Shown here in pieces: positions 41,701 through 47,676 of a stretch of DNA of 64,000 bases (position 1 is the stretch's first letter; each line of letters opens with the position of its first letter). The translations under genes and the position numbers were made by a program. The DNA lies in assembly GCA_025617745.1 (NCBI GenBank), contig CM046856.1, positions 35,644,208-35,708,207 of the forward strand, read 5' to 3'. Source of the stretch: Heliocidaris erythrogramma. Taxonomy: Eukaryota > Echinodermata > Echinoidea > Camarodonta > Echinometridae. The notes below the pieces were generated by a model. It saw only the letters and a list, made by a program, of their open reading frames with translations. It made no database searches and had not been told where the DNA came from.

Positions 41701-42045
41701 AGGGCTCTGCACCCTACTAGCAGCATTGTAATCTATAGGTGTTGTGTTATAAAAGAAATTTGGTTTCAGTATATACTGTATTATGATCAAATTTTGGTAA
41801 TTAAGTTCTTTCATTGTTTCATTCTTTTCTTCATTCTTTTTATGCAATGATCTTAACTCGTCACTGATGTATAATTTTTTTTGGTAGGTGGTTTTGGGTT
41901 ATCTACAGATATCTCTCGAGCTACAGGAGGACTTTTTGACCAAGGCTACATCGGCTGTCTCAGGAATCTTGTCATCTCGCAGGGAGACCGACCCATCAAT
42001 CTCATGAACGCAGACGATGCCCTCAACGTCCAATCCTGTGGCTAA
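1807..42045 (+). CDS. EYS: Eyes shut (EYS)-like secreted EGF/laminin-G protein, 3' part of gene
   Basis: Large extracellular matrix protein. I joined 37 exons with GT/AG borders and matching phases: 1807-1920, 2503-2657, 3153-3313, 3957-4213, 4616-5179, 5748-5870, 6666-6779, 7258-7485, 8328-8544, 8859-9993, 10535-10634, 11052-11294, 13750-13913, 14857-15008, 15514-15767, 16332-16536, 20189-20334, 21070-21241, 21638-21804, 22372-22608, 23193-25331, 28049-28331, 28854-29174, 29944-30125, 30934-31107, 31660-31740, 32380-32474, 33969-34113, 34320-34494, 35072-35244, 35655-35873, 36819-37252, 38049-38193, 38632-38845, 39172-39258, 40310-40413, 41888-42045. They sum to 10,037 nt; after two bases completing an upstream codon this is 3,344 codons plus TAA. 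Order: about 46 EGF, mucin-like spacer, EGF, then four LamG separated by EGF pairs. The protein ends right after the last LamG cysteine, with no transmembrane helix, which argues against Crumbs. Drosophila Eys also has EGFs plus four LamG and acts in the inter-rhabdomeral space. The signal peptide and first exons are upstream of the window. Family call is by architecture only. Confidence 0.8.
2201..2393. mobile_element. MITE with TA target site, CAGT...ACTG ends
   Basis: Imperfect terminal inverted repeats of about 25 bp (CAGTGAAACCTGTCTATAAA against CAGTCAAACCTGCTTTAGCG on the other strand) lie between TA dinucleotides. The inside has three copies of TGGTCTTTATG(G/A)GCAGG. The TA flanks fit the Tc1/mariner superfamily. 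It lies in intron 1. Confidence 0.6.
2658..2945 (-). repeat. Dispersed 300-bp repeat, copy 1 (intron 2)
   Basis: The reverse complement matches 6070-6390 and 30415-30720. Shared landmarks are GGATTGC(C/T)CTTC AAAT, GTGCAGTCCC, TTTCAGCAAGA-type text, and AAAACCTCACA followed by ACACCAATTCTT. No gene content. Confidence 0.6.
5682..5704. repeat. CT dinucleotide microsatellite
   Basis: A (CT)n run of about 22 bp lies 44 bp upstream of EYS-like exon 6, so it may serve as part of the pyrimidine tract region of that acceptor. Confidence 0.8.
6070..6390 (+). repeat. Dispersed 300-bp repeat, copy 2 (intron 6)
   Basis: Same family as 2658-2945 (opposite orientation) and 30415-30720. It contains TTTCAAAACCTCACAATATA and AACCTTTCCCAATGGCTTTG, matching the other copies in order. 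Confidence 0.6.
7958..8282. mobile_element. 325-bp MITE with GGCCCGTATTCTCGA ends (intron 8)
   Basis: Terminal inverted repeats begin GGCCCGTATTCTCGA on both strands and stay similar for about 30 bp (…GGCTTAAG against …GCCTAA). It ends 45 bp before EYS-like exon 9. I could not see a clear target duplication. Confidence 0.65.
8859..9993 (+). CDS. EYS: EYS-like exon 10: EGF repeats 17 (end) to 26
   Basis: A single 1,135-bp exon carries nine EGF repeats in a row, unlike the one-repeat exons around it. It starts in phase 2, where AG plus C completes a serine, and ends in phase 0 before a GTAAGA donor. Repeat 18 has a short second loop and a widened third loop ([11 protein letters not shown]). 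Repeat 22 (about 9380-9538) carries an insertion of roughly 18 residues rich in Gly, Asp, Glu and Pro between its third and fourth cysteines; this is in frame and has no splice sites around it. Repeats 23-26 are ordinary calcium-binding EGFs. The fused exon suggests local intron loss or retroprocessing during array growth, which is inference. Confidence 0.9.
10535..22608 (+). CDS. EYS: EYS-like exons 11-20: EGF repeats 27-42
   Basis: Ten exons of 100-254 bp encode EGF repeats 27-42. Junction codons were checked: exon 13 ends in phase 0 after a Cys-Gln and exon 14 resumes with Asn-Asn-Ser; exon 14 ends GA and exon 15 supplies A for Glu; exon 16 ends GG and exon 17 supplies A for Gly. Repeat 29 (about 11173-11294 plus the start of exon 13) has a long loop containing [10 protein letters not shown]. 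Repeat 41 has an extended first loop with an Asn-Val-Thr site. Introns 12 and 16 (11295-13749 and 16537-20188) are the longest here and are filled with transposons, yet reading phase is kept across both. No premature stop is seen in the spliced frame. Confidence 0.88.
11741..13546. repeat. 1.4-kb interspersed repeat, copy 2, with possible full ends (intron 12)
   Basis: Positions 12129-13546 match 1-1410. The right end GACAGACCACCTAA (13533-13546) is the reverse complement of TTAGGTGGTCTGTC at 11741-11754, so the complete element may be about 1.8 kb with 14-bp inverted ends. A tRNA-like stretch on the minus strand lies at about 12190-12255. No coding region is seen. Confidence 0.65.
17163..18035. 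mobile_element. 853-bp Mutator-like element with perfect 10-bp target duplication (intron 16)
   Basis: The element runs 17173-18025. Both ends begin AAGCCTGAGTCA, then T or A, then ATCGA. Each side is flanked by ACTGATTATT (17163-17172 and 18026-18035). Duplications of 9-11 bp are typical of Mutator-like elements. The inside carries CG-rich direct and inverted repeats and no transposase, so it is non-autonomous. Confidence 0.75.
18435..19690 (+). mobile_element. Tandem-repeat transposon, Helentron/pearl-like, unit about 157 bp (intron 16)
   Basis: The left end folds (GTCTCGCC … GGCGAGAGAC, about 18435-18465). The core has four copies of a 157-bp unit beginning near 18539, 18696, 19184 and 19324; the third is shortened. 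The right part has a stem-loop CTGTTGC-ATG-GCAACAG (19622-19638) followed about 14 bp later by CTAG, the sort of 3' end seen in Helitrons. GTGGGCGAGAC at 19668-19678 is an inverted match to the left end. Class by analogy. Confidence 0.6.
18815..19150. mobile_element. 328-bp TTAA-type MITE nested in the tandem-repeat element
   Basis: The insert (18819-19146) starts AGGGAGCGACAAGTCG and ends CGACTTGCCACTCCCT, inverted repeats of about 30 bp. TTAA flanks it on both sides. The uninterrupted sister unit near 19440 reads ACGTTAAAGTTTACC, exactly the sequence left when the insert and one TTAA are removed. TTAA duplication fits piggyBac or Kolobok. Confidence 0.85.
20634..20955. mobile_element. MITE with AATAAGCCAGTTCGG ends, copy 1 (intron 17)
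   Basis: Inverted ends AATAAGCCAGTTCGG and CCGAAGTGGCTTATT. It shares long stretches with 29341-29602, including CCCCAAATATCCACAGATAT and CTCATGAATAGCTTTTGTTT. Confidence 0.65.
23193..25331 (+). CDS. EYS: EYS-like exon 21: EGF 43-46, Ser/Thr-rich mucin-like domain, EGF 47
   Basis: This 2,139-bp exon is phase 1 at both ends. Residues from 23193 to about 23683 form four EGF repeats. From about 23684 to 25212 follow roughly 510 residues with no cysteine, dominated by Ser and Thr with Pro, Met, Val and Leu: a mucin-like stalk expected to be heavily O-glycosylated. Short motifs recur loosely (for example [21 protein letters not shown], and two degenerate copies at about 24665-24735 and 24770-24830), which suggests growth by slippage. 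A final EGF ([12 protein letters not shown]) closes the exon. Human EYS also has a long low-complexity region between its EGF array and its LamG part, so the position supports the EYS call. Confidence 0.9.
25466..25606 (+). repeat. SINE tail fragment
   Basis: Contains GGGTACCTGGTAGGAATTTA, then GAGCGCTATATAACTATCCAA and a (TTA)n run. The same body occurs in the SINE at 47905-48130. Confidence 0.55.
25608..27655 (+). mobile_element. 2-kb tandem-repeat transposon, about 12 units of ~154 bp (intron 21)
   Basis: The left end is a hairpin (GTATCC…CCGGCA / TGCCGGAGGATAC, 25611-25640). The core is about 12 units of 147-168 bp, each with CACATTTCT or GCATTTCT, TTCAAATTTTG, GGTGATGCTGCC, CAGTGTTCCGTC or CATTGTTCCGTC, and TTTATAGGGTCAAAGG. 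The right end repeats the left end inverted (TGCCGGGGGATACATTTA), then GCATTG…CAATGC and ACATTTCTAG. Layout matches pearl/Tsp-type Helentron derivatives known from bivalves and sea urchins; assignment is by analogy. Confidence 0.65.
28049..29174 (+). CDS. EYS: EYS-like exons 22-23: laminin G domain 1 and start of an EGF
   Basis: Exon 22 (28049-28331) opens a LamG/thrombospondin-type sandwich: [16 protein letters not shown], then a strand pattern with GTVLFSLSS and [18 protein letters not shown]. Exon 23 (28854-29174) finishes it with [23 protein letters not shown] and a closing cysteine in GRNIGEC. The exon then starts EGF 48 ([12 protein letters not shown]). The phase 2 junction between the two exons gives AG plus C, a serine. 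The 2.7-kb intron before exon 22, which separates the mucin stalk from the LamG region, contains the large tandem-repeat element at 25.6-27.6 kb. Confidence 0.88.
29339..29602. mobile_element. MITE with AATAAGCCAGTTCG ends, copy 2 (intron 23)
   Basis: Second copy of the family at 20634-20955, with an internal deletion of about 60 bp and a decayed left end (CCAGCTCGTAGATA). The right end CGAACTGGCTTATTT is better preserved. Confidence 0.6.
29944..30125 (+). CDS. EYS: EYS-like exon 24: EGF repeats between LamG1 and LamG2
   Basis: This 182-bp exon completes EGF 48 and encodes EGF 49 ([12 protein letters not shown] ... [15 protein letters not shown]). It enters in phase 2 (GT plus G, Val) and leaves in phase 1, which matches the first bases of exon 25. 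The C-x-S-x-P-C O-glucose motif is present in EGF 49. Confidence 0.88.
30148..30283. mobile_element. Foldback MITE family, copy 1 (intron 24)
   Basis: Long inverted arms (about 44 bp; core GTCAGTGATTTTTACCGACA) around a centre with AAATTTGCTCTCAGCCAATC and AGTAGCTTATAACAGTT. The centre recurs at 36000-36060 (inverted) and 42490-42550. Confidence 0.75.
30415..30720 (+). repeat. Dispersed 300-bp repeat, copy 3 (intron 24)
   Basis: More diverged copy of the family at 2658-2945 and 6070-6390. It shares GATTGCTCTT, TGTGTAGTCCCATA, CAGCAAGATTTAGT and TTTAAAAACCTCACAGTTAA in the same order. Confidence 0.5.
30934..34494 (+). CDS. EYS: EYS-like exons 25-29: laminin G domain 2 and EGF 50
   Basis: Five small exons (30934-31107, 31660-31740, 32380-32474, 33969-34113, 34320-34494) build LamG 2. 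Recognisable parts are the opening [17 protein letters not shown], the strand [33 protein letters not shown], the [19 protein letters not shown] turn, DLYVGGHD, and the closing [11 protein letters not shown] with NVGQCG. Exon 29 continues into EGF 50 ([12 protein letters not shown]). Exons 26 and 27 are only 81 and 95 bp. The exon 27/28 junction is phase 0 and rejoins WMQ to LDNQV. Intron 27 holds a long GAT microsatellite directly after the donor. Confidence 0.87.
32495..32862 (+). repeat. GAT/TGG trinucleotide microsatellite (intron 27)
   Basis: A long impure (GAT)n run with GGT and GAA variants begins about 20 bp after the exon 27 donor. It produces meaningless Asp, Met or His/Ser-rich frames on both strands. 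Confidence 0.9.
33555..33735 (+). repeat. Degenerate tandem duplication in intron 27
   Basis: Two diverged copies of about 100 bp share AATCGTAA, AAACAAAGCGA(G/C)G, ATCTG and GG(A/T)(T/A)GGCTATTA. The block is richer in CG than the flanks. Confidence 0.4.
35072..35244 (+). CDS. EYS: EYS-like exon 30: EGF repeats between LamG2 and LamG3
   Basis: A 173-bp exon that finishes EGF 50 ([14 protein letters not shown]) and encodes EGF 51, which has an unusual first loop ([11 protein letters not shown]). Entry is phase 2: AT from exon 29 plus A gives Ile. Exit is phase 1, before a GTACAG donor. Confidence 0.86.
35655..37252 (+). CDS. EYS: EYS-like exons 31-32: laminin G domain 3 and EGF 52
   Basis: Exon 31 (35655-35873) starts the domain with [17 protein letters not shown] and has the typical [10 protein letters not shown] and [18 protein letters not shown] strands. 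Exon 32 (36819-37252) continues with [27 protein letters not shown] and [18 protein letters not shown], then the closing cysteine in GLNIGDC. It then enters EGF 52 ([12 protein letters not shown]) and ends in phase 0. The acceptor at 36817-36818 has a short pyrimidine tract and the preceding intron phase also fits an upstream reading frame, so this border is slightly less certain than the others. Joining gives YSL-DGVGD, as expected for the family. Confidence 0.85.
35951..36099. mobile_element. Foldback MITE family, copy 2 (intron 31)
   Basis: Arms AGGGCCCTGTTTCATAAAAC and GTTTTGTGAAATGGGTTCC. The centre is the reverse complement of the centre in copies 1 and 3 (ATTGGCTGAGAGCAAATTTG). Confidence 0.7.
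36511..36580 (-). repeat. SINE tail with CCAAT pentamer run
   Basis: (CCAAT)n followed by CAGGGTATTTATATAGCGCC. On the minus strand this is GGCGCTATATAAATACCCTG plus a simple repeat, the tail type of the SINEs here. Confidence 0.5.
37706..37941. mobile_element. 236-bp MITE with GGTCCTAC ends (intron 32)
   Basis: Terminal inverted repeats of about 28 bp: GGTCCTACTAAAGCCGCCAA on the left and, on the other strand, GGTCCTACAAAAAGCAGCCA. The inside repeats the motif CCGCCAA / TTGGCTGC several times, so the arms are long and multiply self-complementary. Confidence 0.7.
38049..38193 (+). CDS. EYS: EYS-like exon 33: EGF repeats between LamG3 and LamG4
   Basis: A 145-bp exon, phase 0 in and phase 1 out. 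It completes EGF 52 (PFSGPRCES) and encodes EGF 53 ([12 protein letters not shown] ... [14 protein letters not shown]). The pyrimidine tract just upstream (CTTCCTTCCTTCTCAG) is strong. Confidence 0.87.
38632..42045 (+). CDS. EYS: EYS-like exons 34-37: C-terminal laminin G domain 4 and stop codon
   Basis: Four exons (38632-38845, 39172-39258, 40310-40413, 41888-42045) encode the last Lam[73 protein letters not shown], then [14 protein letters not shown] and the final NVQSCG followed by TAA at 42043-42045. The cysteine pair that closes a LamG is complete, so the stop is the natural end of the protein and not a truncation. A strong GTGAGT donor begins at 42048, two bases after the stop, so a 3'-UTR intron is possible; it is too close to the stop to trigger decay. 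Confidence 0.88.
39761..39920. mobile_element. 160-bp foldback MITE with ~60-bp arms (intron 35)
   Basis: Arms begin TAATACATGGTTG on both strands and stay matched up to GGTTTTTATTGTGGTGT against GGTTTTTATCGTGGTGT, with only about 30 bp of loop. Intron 35 around it (39420-39700) is CG-rich with CACGTGACC-type text. Confidence 0.75.
40085..40190 (+). repeat. SINE tail with TTA microsatellite (intron 36 side)
   Basis: Contains ATACAGCGCCATGAGCGTCG, GCGCGCTATACAAGTAGCC and a (TTA)n run. It lies in intron 35 upstream of exon 36. Confidence 0.5.
40670..41530. mobile_element. 861-bp element with GCCGTTCCACTATGCCG ends (intron 36)
   Basis: Both ends read GCCGTTCCACTATGCCG, then one mismatch, then TCTGGCT (25 bp). 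The interior is CG-rich with many GATCGGGG and CCCCGATC blocks, including a perfect 44-bp palindrome at 40813-40856. No transposase. Target duplication not clear. Confidence 0.75.
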
Positions 42046-42367
42046 TGGTGAGTCACATGGTGTAGGATATGATCATGTAGTGAAGGATGCCGGAGCAGAG
42101 GAGGTTTAACCAATCGAACAAGTATTGAAGATGAGAAAACTAAAGGTAAGATGCTGTTTGCATCTTTTTTTTTTTTATATCCCCCTTTCTTTAGTATTTC
42201 CTATTATTTTTGGAAAGGATTGTCATGCCATCAAGCTTTGCTTATGTGACATTTTATGATTCATTTATGTTAATTATACAATGCAATTACTCTATTTGAT
42301 AATGTATTAATATTTGTTTATTATCTGTAAAATATGTTTGAAGAAAAAAAAGGATCATAAACTGATA

Positions 42368-42378
42368 AATAAAATAAA
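42368..42378 (+). terminator. Candidate poly(A) signals of the EYS-like gene
   Basis: Two overlapping AATAAA hexamers lie about 325 nt downstream of the EYS-like stop codon. They are the first good signals after the stop. If the transcript is spliced in its 3' UTR, or is longer, a later site could be used (AATAAA also occurs near 43709). Confidence 0.3.
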
Positions 42379-42446
42379 TCAAAGTTCTGTTCCCTTGTTG
42401 ACAATATCCTGTTGATAAGCTACATGTAACAAATAATATTGTAACT

Positions 42447-42593
42447 GGGCCCCGTTTCGTAAAACCTGCTCTTAATAACAACCGTCAAAGATCTATCACA
42501 AATTTGCTCTCAACCAATCAGATGCAAGGATTTCAGTAGCTTATAACAGTTATTTAACTTCTTATTGATAACAAGTTTTATGAAACGGGGTCC
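42447..42593. mobile_element. Foldback MITE family, copy 3 (downstream of the EYS-like stop)
   Basis: Arms GGGCCCCGTTTCGTAAAAC and GTTTTATGAAACGGGGTCC. The centre GATGCAAGGATTTCAGTAGC is identical to copy 1 over this stretch. It sits about 70 bp after the candidate poly(A) signals. Confidence 0.7.
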
Positions 42594-44214
42594 ACCGACA
42601 GTCTTGAAATGCTTAAAGTGAGGCATTGCTAACTAAGCGTTATGCTAATTGAGGAGGAGGGTCGTGGAAGGGATCAATAATGTGAACATATAAAAGATTG
42701 TCTTTTCAAGTCAGTAACATTTAGTAATGCCAAACAGCATATATGTATGCTTCATGTTAATAGTCTTCCATATAGACCACTATTAATGTAACTTCATGAA
42801 GACTACAAGTATGTACATGGTTTTTATATTGGTTTTGAAGAGTCAGAAATGGCCTTATTGTTCAATCTTTTATTTAAAACTTCTATTGAAGAACAGAGCT
42901 TTTCTTGCCTGTAAACAAAGTATTTTACTATGTTACATTCCAGTTTAAGATGTTCTTGACTTTGGAAGGAATATTTAAATTGTAGTACCAAAGTGTGGGG
43001 AATGGTATTTTTATGAGGGAAAAACATTTTCTTTATATCATGTTTGTAATAAGGTAAAATTAAGCAATCCTGCTAAAGTGTTTTCATATAAAGTGTGATT
43101 TTGTATACAAATGATAATCACTGATATTTGCTAGCTGGTCTAGTCAATTATCTTTTAATCAATTTTGTCGAATTTAGGTGTCTCAACACCATGTGTGATT
43201 AGCTTTTCATTCTTATTTACTTCTTTTGTGTACTCTTCAGTCTTTCCTCGATTACAGTGATGAAGGAAAAAAAAATCAAAAGATTTTAAAATTTGTGCTT
43301 AGAAGAGCTTAGGTCATAAGTCTGTTATCGGATTGAAAATGTTCGGTTGAACACTTTATTACATGTAGGTCGGCTAATGTCACTCATATTAAGGGGAATG
43401 TGAAAGTTCTCACAATTATTGTAAGTTCCTAAGTTTTGTATGGAAACACAAAATCATTTCTGTCTCATGTCCAATTTTTGCTTCCAAATGGGCTGGAAAA
43501 TGTACCAACATATGAGGGGGAAAAATAGAAACGATGTGAAGCATTGATTTCAACACGTGAAGCCGATTGAAAGTTTGTTGACTCAACATTGTATTGTCAG
43601 TAACATTCTTTCATGGCAAATTGTTTTGTCAAAGTGTTGCTGTGATGTGACAATGCAATGCACTATGAAAATTCATTGTTTGGTCTTCTCTATACTTTGA
43701 ACCACTATTAAATAAAATGCGATTACACTGTAAAACAGTAAGTGACATGCACGTATAATAGCTTATGTACATGGGCTCATAATGAAATTCCACTTTATAT
43801 GTTACACAATCAATCATATTTTGGTACTAAACTGTTCTCCTTTATTACGCTTTGTGAGATTATTTGAGTGCCTGACAAAAGGGCATTAGCAGAGTAATTC
43901 CTTATAGTTAAGTACATGTAACAGGAATCCCCCTGTCTATGACTTCTGTTTTGTACTTGAAGTAAGCACTTTGATAGTTTACATACTGCAATACTAATCA
44001 CCTTGAATCAATATTTTATCAGTATTCAAGTTTTGTCTTGCTAAATGTAATATGAAGATTTCTTGTAAAGTATATTGTCAGTAATTAAGAATTTAGCATT
44101 ACATGTACACCATAATTCAGAAATAAGATTAAGAACAAATATTTAATTTTTCTAAAAGGTGCTTGAATTTTTTTCAAATGCAATCTTTTTAAATGTGTAA
44201 AAATCTTCATAGAT

Positions 44215-44790
44215 GTCATATATACAGCATTCCATGTTAGAATTTGTTTAAGTTCACACATCACAGAACTTTTTAAGTTAAAGAAAAGTAAGGATGGAAT
44301 GTGCGTCAGTATCATTAAAAAAGTTTAAAATCAGTTTTTGTTGGAGCCAGTTCTTTTGTCTTTGTATAGTAATGTATTCATAAAGCAAGTGTAAATTAGG
44401 ATCTTTTTAGGACATTATACTTGTAAAATCCTTGATTTATCATCACCTTGAAATTTATATTATATTAGAACTGCAATTGTATAACGTATGTCTTGTGGCA
44501 GTTTTTCAAAGTATTCATCTGTAATATATACAGCATTCCATGTTAGAATTTGTTTAAGTTCACACATCACAGAACTTTCTAAGTTAAAGACAAGCAAGGA
44601 TGGAATATGCGTCAGTTTTTGTTGTAGCCAGTTCTTTTGTCTTTGTATAGTAATGTATTCATAAAGCAAGTATAAATTAGGATCTTTTTAGGACATTATA
44701 CTTGTAAAATCCTCGAGTTACCATCACCTTGAAATTTATATTTTATTAGAACTACATGTATAGTGGCAGTTTTTCAAAGTATTCATCTGA
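44215..44790 (+). repeat. Tandem duplication of about 280-310 bp
   Basis: 44219-44475 and 44525-44760 are near-identical, sharing ACAGCATTCCATGTTAGAAT and TAAATTAGGATCTTTTTAGG. The second copy lacks 24 bp (TATCATTAAAAAAG region). A junction motif GTGGCAGTTTTTCAAAGTAT follows both copies. Confidence 0.85.
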
Positions 44791-45492
44791 TCTGCCGCTT
44801 GCAGTATTTCCATAAGTAAAGGCTGACATCTAGCAATTTATTTATAAACTGGTAGTCAACCAAAATTTTTTTCACTTTTCAATATAACGCTCTGTGTATT
44901 AATTGTGTGTGTTATTCGGTTGTTTTCATCAGTATGGCAAGAAACATGTTCAGCCATTTAGAAGTACTTGTTCATGGATTTAGCTTACCAGGTACATTGT
45001 ACGTAAACTTGGTTTAAAGTTGTTTATTTTCTTTTCACTGCACAAATATTAAGCATGATAATGTAGCATGTCTATGCAATTGAAGTAATCTTTAGTATGA
45101 CAGAATATGTATTTGGCAAGGTAGAGATGAATTTGCGATCTATATGTGAAGGATTACGTTATATTTAGAAAAACACCTTGAAGTACAGTAGTACTTAAGA
45201 CTCAAGTCTTTCAGCTTTTCGTCAATAATCAGTGTTTGCAAACATTTTAGGCAATCAAATTACATCGCTTATAACTGTGTGTAACAGTGTATTTTTATAT
45301 GGTACTCTACTGTATACAATCTATCTATATGTGTGGACTATGTATTTTACAATCTTTATCACCTTTATCCATTGTTGTGGCTCAATTCATATTTTTCTAT
45401 CTCAGTAAAAAACTCACTTTCTAAAAAAATGTGGAGATTTTGTCATTTCTTTGGCACACAAATCATTCTTGTACATGAATGGAGTGAAATAC

Positions 45493-45668
45493 ACAGTTAA
45501 CCTTGCATAACTCAAAGTCGCATAAGTCAAACTTTCCCTAATTCGAATCAATTTTTTTGACCAAACTCTGCAAAATATTGTGTTATTTACATTTCCGAAG
45601 TCGAATTTTACATAAGTCGAACTAGTTTTGACGGCCCCAACAGAATCGACTTATGCAAAGTTAACTGT
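45493..45668. mobile_element. 176-bp MITE with ACAGTTAACCTTGCATAA ends
   Basis: Inverted ends ACAGTTAACCTTGCATAA and TTATGCAAAGTTAACTGT. Internal AAGTCGA / TCGACTT text adds more self-complementarity. It adjoins the minisatellite that starts about 100 bp later. Confidence 0.7.
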
Positions 45669-45724
45669 ATTATGTACTTGGTCGTTTGAGAAAGGGAGGT
45701 TTAGATCTGTGAAAAAGGTTGATG

Positions 45725-46865
45725 AACAGAGAAAGAAAGAGAGAAGAGAGAGAGAGAGAGAGAAAATGATGGAGCACAGAGAGATTTACAAAGACACAGA
45801 AATGAAGATAAAACACAGAGGGAGAGAGAAAAGAAACAAACGGTAGAAAAAGATGGAGCACAGAGAGATATACAAAGACACAGAAATGCAGATAAAACAA
45901 AGAGAGAAAAGAAACAGTAGAAAAAGATGGAGCAGAGAGATACACAAAGACACTGAAATGAAGATAAAACAAAGTGAGAGAAAAGAAACAAATGGTAGAA
46001 AAAGATGGAGCAGAGAGATATATATAGAGATATATATAAAGACAGAAATGAAGACAAAACAAAGAGTGAGAGAAAAGAAACAAACAGTAGAAAATGATGG
46101 AGCAGAGAGATATACAAAGACACAGAAATGAAGATAAAACAAAGAGTGAGAGAAAAGAAACAAACGGTAGAAAATAATGGAGCAGAGAGATATACATAGA
46201 CACAGAAATGAAGATAAAACAAAGAGTGAGAGAAAAGAAACGAGGTAGAAAATGATGGAGCAGAGAGATATACAAAGACACAGAAATGAAGATAAAACAA
46301 AGAGTGAGAGAAAAGAAACAAAAGGTAGAAAATGATGGAGCAGAGAGATATACAAAGACACAGAAATGAAGATAAAACAAAGAGTGAGAGAAAAGAAACA
46401 AACGGTAGAAAAAGATGGAGCAGAGAGATATACATAGACACAGAAATGAAGATAAAACAAAGAGTGAGAGAAAAGAAACAAACGGTAGAAAATGATGGAG
46501 CAGAGAGATATACGAACACACAGAAATGAAGATAAAACAAAGAGTGAGAGAAAAGAAACAAACGGTAGAAAATGATGGAGCAGAGAGATATACATAGACA
46601 CAGAAATGAAGATAAAACAAAGAGTGAGAGAAAAGAAACAAACGGTAGAAAATGATGGAGCAGAGAGATATACAAAGACACAGAAATGAAGATAAAACAG
46701 AGTGAAAAGAAACAAACGGTAGAAAAAGATGGAGCACTGAGAGATATATACAAAGACAGAAATGAAGATAAAACAGAGAGGAGGAAAAAATTGAAATGGT
46801 GGTAGAAAAAATGGAAGCACCGAGAGATATACAAAGACACAGAAAAGGGGATAAAACAGAAAGAA
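45725..46865. repeat. 80-bp minisatellite, about 13-14 copies
   Basis: The unit on the + strand runs GATGGAGCAGAGAGATATAC, AAAGACACAGAAATGAAGAT, AAAACAAAGAGTGAGAGAAA, AGAAACAAACGGTAGAAAAT. Edges are degenerate (GA-rich). Because 80 is not a multiple of 3 and the minus strand lacks stops, three overlapping minus-strand frames of about 370-440 codons run across it. I regard these as non-coding. Confidence 0.9.
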
Positions 46866-47676
46866 AGGAAAGGGGATGGAGATAATGAACAAAAATAGTC
46901 ATGGCAAGTTCTATGTAACAATATGAGTGGCACACTTACATTATGAATCATACAAACACTTGCTGGTGTAGATGATAATAATAATAATAATGTAGCTTCT
47001 TTATTCAAAAGATAATCACACCAATAGCTCATGTGTCATTAAAATATCTGCTTTGCAAGCTATCATAACAGAATACAGAAACACAATGTCAAAATGTATT
47101 TTTTGTTTTTGTTTTGGCCAATCATTGGTAGTTTGTTGGTCAACAATAAACCAGCCCCCCATCCGCTTCGTGATGAATTAGTCAATTGTGTGAATCTCTT
47201 TTTCTCAGTTACATGATAAGATTTGAGAGACAACACTCTGTATATTGGTTTCTCTCTGTATTCCCTTTGGATTCAAAATAAATTCATGGTAAATGACAAA
47301 AAATATGTGTACATGTGTATTTCCCAGTCTTTCTTAACATCTTGTATCGGAAATAGATTTGTTAGGGGGACCTTCATGAAATTTACATGTATTTGTTATT
47401 CAACAGCGTAATGTATATCATAGCAAAAAGAGCCGGGCTCATTTGCATCCTCATTTACTTATACCAAGGTAAATGCTTTTCCCCTAAATGGACCAGGTTA
47501 TTTTGGTGATCTCAGTGCAGAGGAGGCTGTCCATAGGTCATGCGTCACAATCATGAAGCACTTCGAGCATTACACCCTCCTTTATGGAGTGACACACTCA
47601 AAAAAATGGCCATGGGTTCAGAGTTCATAGTTCAGAGGTCAGAATACACAGGTCATGCCTGCCTGCATGCACTAAG
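46866..47676 (-). other. Probable 3' UTR and downstream flank of MIC26/27
   Basis: No frame of note. On the minus strand an AATAAA lies at 46999-47004, about 670 nt after the stop, next to an ATT microsatellite (46975-46991). The stretch could be 3' UTR, which is inference. Confidence 0.35.

Larger units (their letters stand above)
42046..45492. other. Region downstream of the EYS-like gene; no gene seen
   Basis: AT-rich sequence with no credible frame. It holds the candidate poly(A) signals, one foldback MITE (42447-42593) and a tandem duplication (44215-44790). Part of it may be the EYS-like 3' UTR. Confidence 0.5.

Noticed and set aside
1807-42045. Notch, Crumbs, fibropellin or agrin identity
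   Set aside because: No LNR or ankyrin parts (Notch), no transmembrane helix or short tail (Crumbs), no avidin-like domain (fibropellin), no follistatin domains, and a mucin stalk before LamG as in EYS.
45670-47032. Minus-strand open frames of 368-443 codons
   Set aside because: They run across an 80-bp minisatellite in all three frames at once, which points to a stop-poor repeat and not to a protein.
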